In this document: positions 63,983 through 64,000 of the stretch, in pieces
Layout of the letters: every line of letters starts with the position of its first letter
Numbering within the stretch: the stretch's first letter is position 1
From: Bacteroidales bacterium
Lineage (GTDB): Bacteria; Bacteroidota; Bacteroidia; Bacteroidales; UBA932
NCBI GenBank assembly: GCA_017509685.1
Contig: JAFWPA010000056.1
Location: 1 to 64,000 of the forward strand
Direction: 5' to 3'
DNA length: 64,000 bases
Translations under genes and position numbers: made by a program
The notes under the pieces: model-generated
Seen by the model: the letters and a program-made list of their open reading frames with translations, nothing else
What the model was told of the DNA's origin: nothing
The model's database searches: none

Positions 63983-64000
63983 ATGGACAACAATGTTAAT
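63983..64000 (+). CDS. start of a downstream gene
   Basis: ATG at 63983 followed by five further codons (MDNNVN) up to the window edge, 33 bp after secA. Too short to identify; listed only as a probable start. Confidence 0.3.

Overview
The window looks like a chromosomal segment of a Bacteroidales bacterium (phylum Bacteroidota). Evidence: the Bacteroidota -7 promoter word TAnnTTTG stands just upstream of many genes (for example 37705, 47906, 50685, 54071, 56377, 60573); SecA is about 1,110 residues with a C-terminal SEC-C zinc motif; there is a soluble serine palmitoyltransferase for sphingolipid synthesis; and there is a BACON-domain lipoprotein. The genus cannot be fixed from sequence alone. 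Base composition is patchy: 1-5.3 kb is very AT-rich, 14-37 kb is mixed, and 37-64 kb is GC-rich core-like DNA.

Region 1 (1-13.5 kb, all minus strand) is a surface-polysaccharide locus. Read 5' to 3' it holds a UDP-glucose dehydrogenase gene broken by one in-frame stop, a galacturonokinase-like GHMP kinase, a sugar-1-phosphate nucleotidyltransferase, a UDP-glucuronate 4-epimerase, WecB, RfbC/RfbA/RfbD (dTDP-rhamnose), a Wzx flippase, a TagD-like cytidylyltransferase, an FrhB-like ferredoxin protein, LicD, a GINT1-N-like protein and an EpsG-like polymerase fragment. Together they make UDP-uronic acid, dTDP-rhamnose, a ManNAc-type precursor and a CDP-activated substituent, then export and polymerise the repeat unit.

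Region 2 (13.5-37.2 kb, mostly plus strand) is a defence/toxin-antitoxin island. In order: a scrambled wbuC remnant; a Septu-like ATPase (frameshifted) plus HNH nuclease; a complete QatABCD system; a membrane protein plus a Cys-rich HNH-like protein; a zinc-ribbon protein; a DUF488 protein with an unnamed partner; a winged-helix-like protein; a truncated pRiA4b-ORF3 gene; a lone AAA ATPase (minus); a metallo-beta-lactamase-fold protein plus 4-TM protein behind a sigma-54-type promoter; HicAB; an XRE/ImmA-IrrE/PIN triad; and a GIY-YIG protein. Three paralogous ~76-residue helicase-associated-domain-like proteins sit at module edges in this island and are the main candidate for something new.

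Region 3 (37.2-64 kb) returns to core functions: CapD/PglF-like dehydratase and an intact second ugd, Nudix hydrolase, Fe-alcohol dehydrogenase, a DUF6169 pair and an AAA ATPase (a small accessory patch), uracil-DNA-glycosylase-like protein, YdeI-like protein, GNAT, a HExxH/BACON lipoprotein, serine palmitoyltransferase, an outer-membrane protein, a degenerate aspartokinase, GlnRS, a second flippase with three glycosyltransferases, and SecA. Two long gene-free stretches (42.8-43.6 and 55.7-56.4 kb) carry inverted copies of one strongly structured repeat whose stems show compensatory changes. No rRNA, tRNA or CRISPR array was found.
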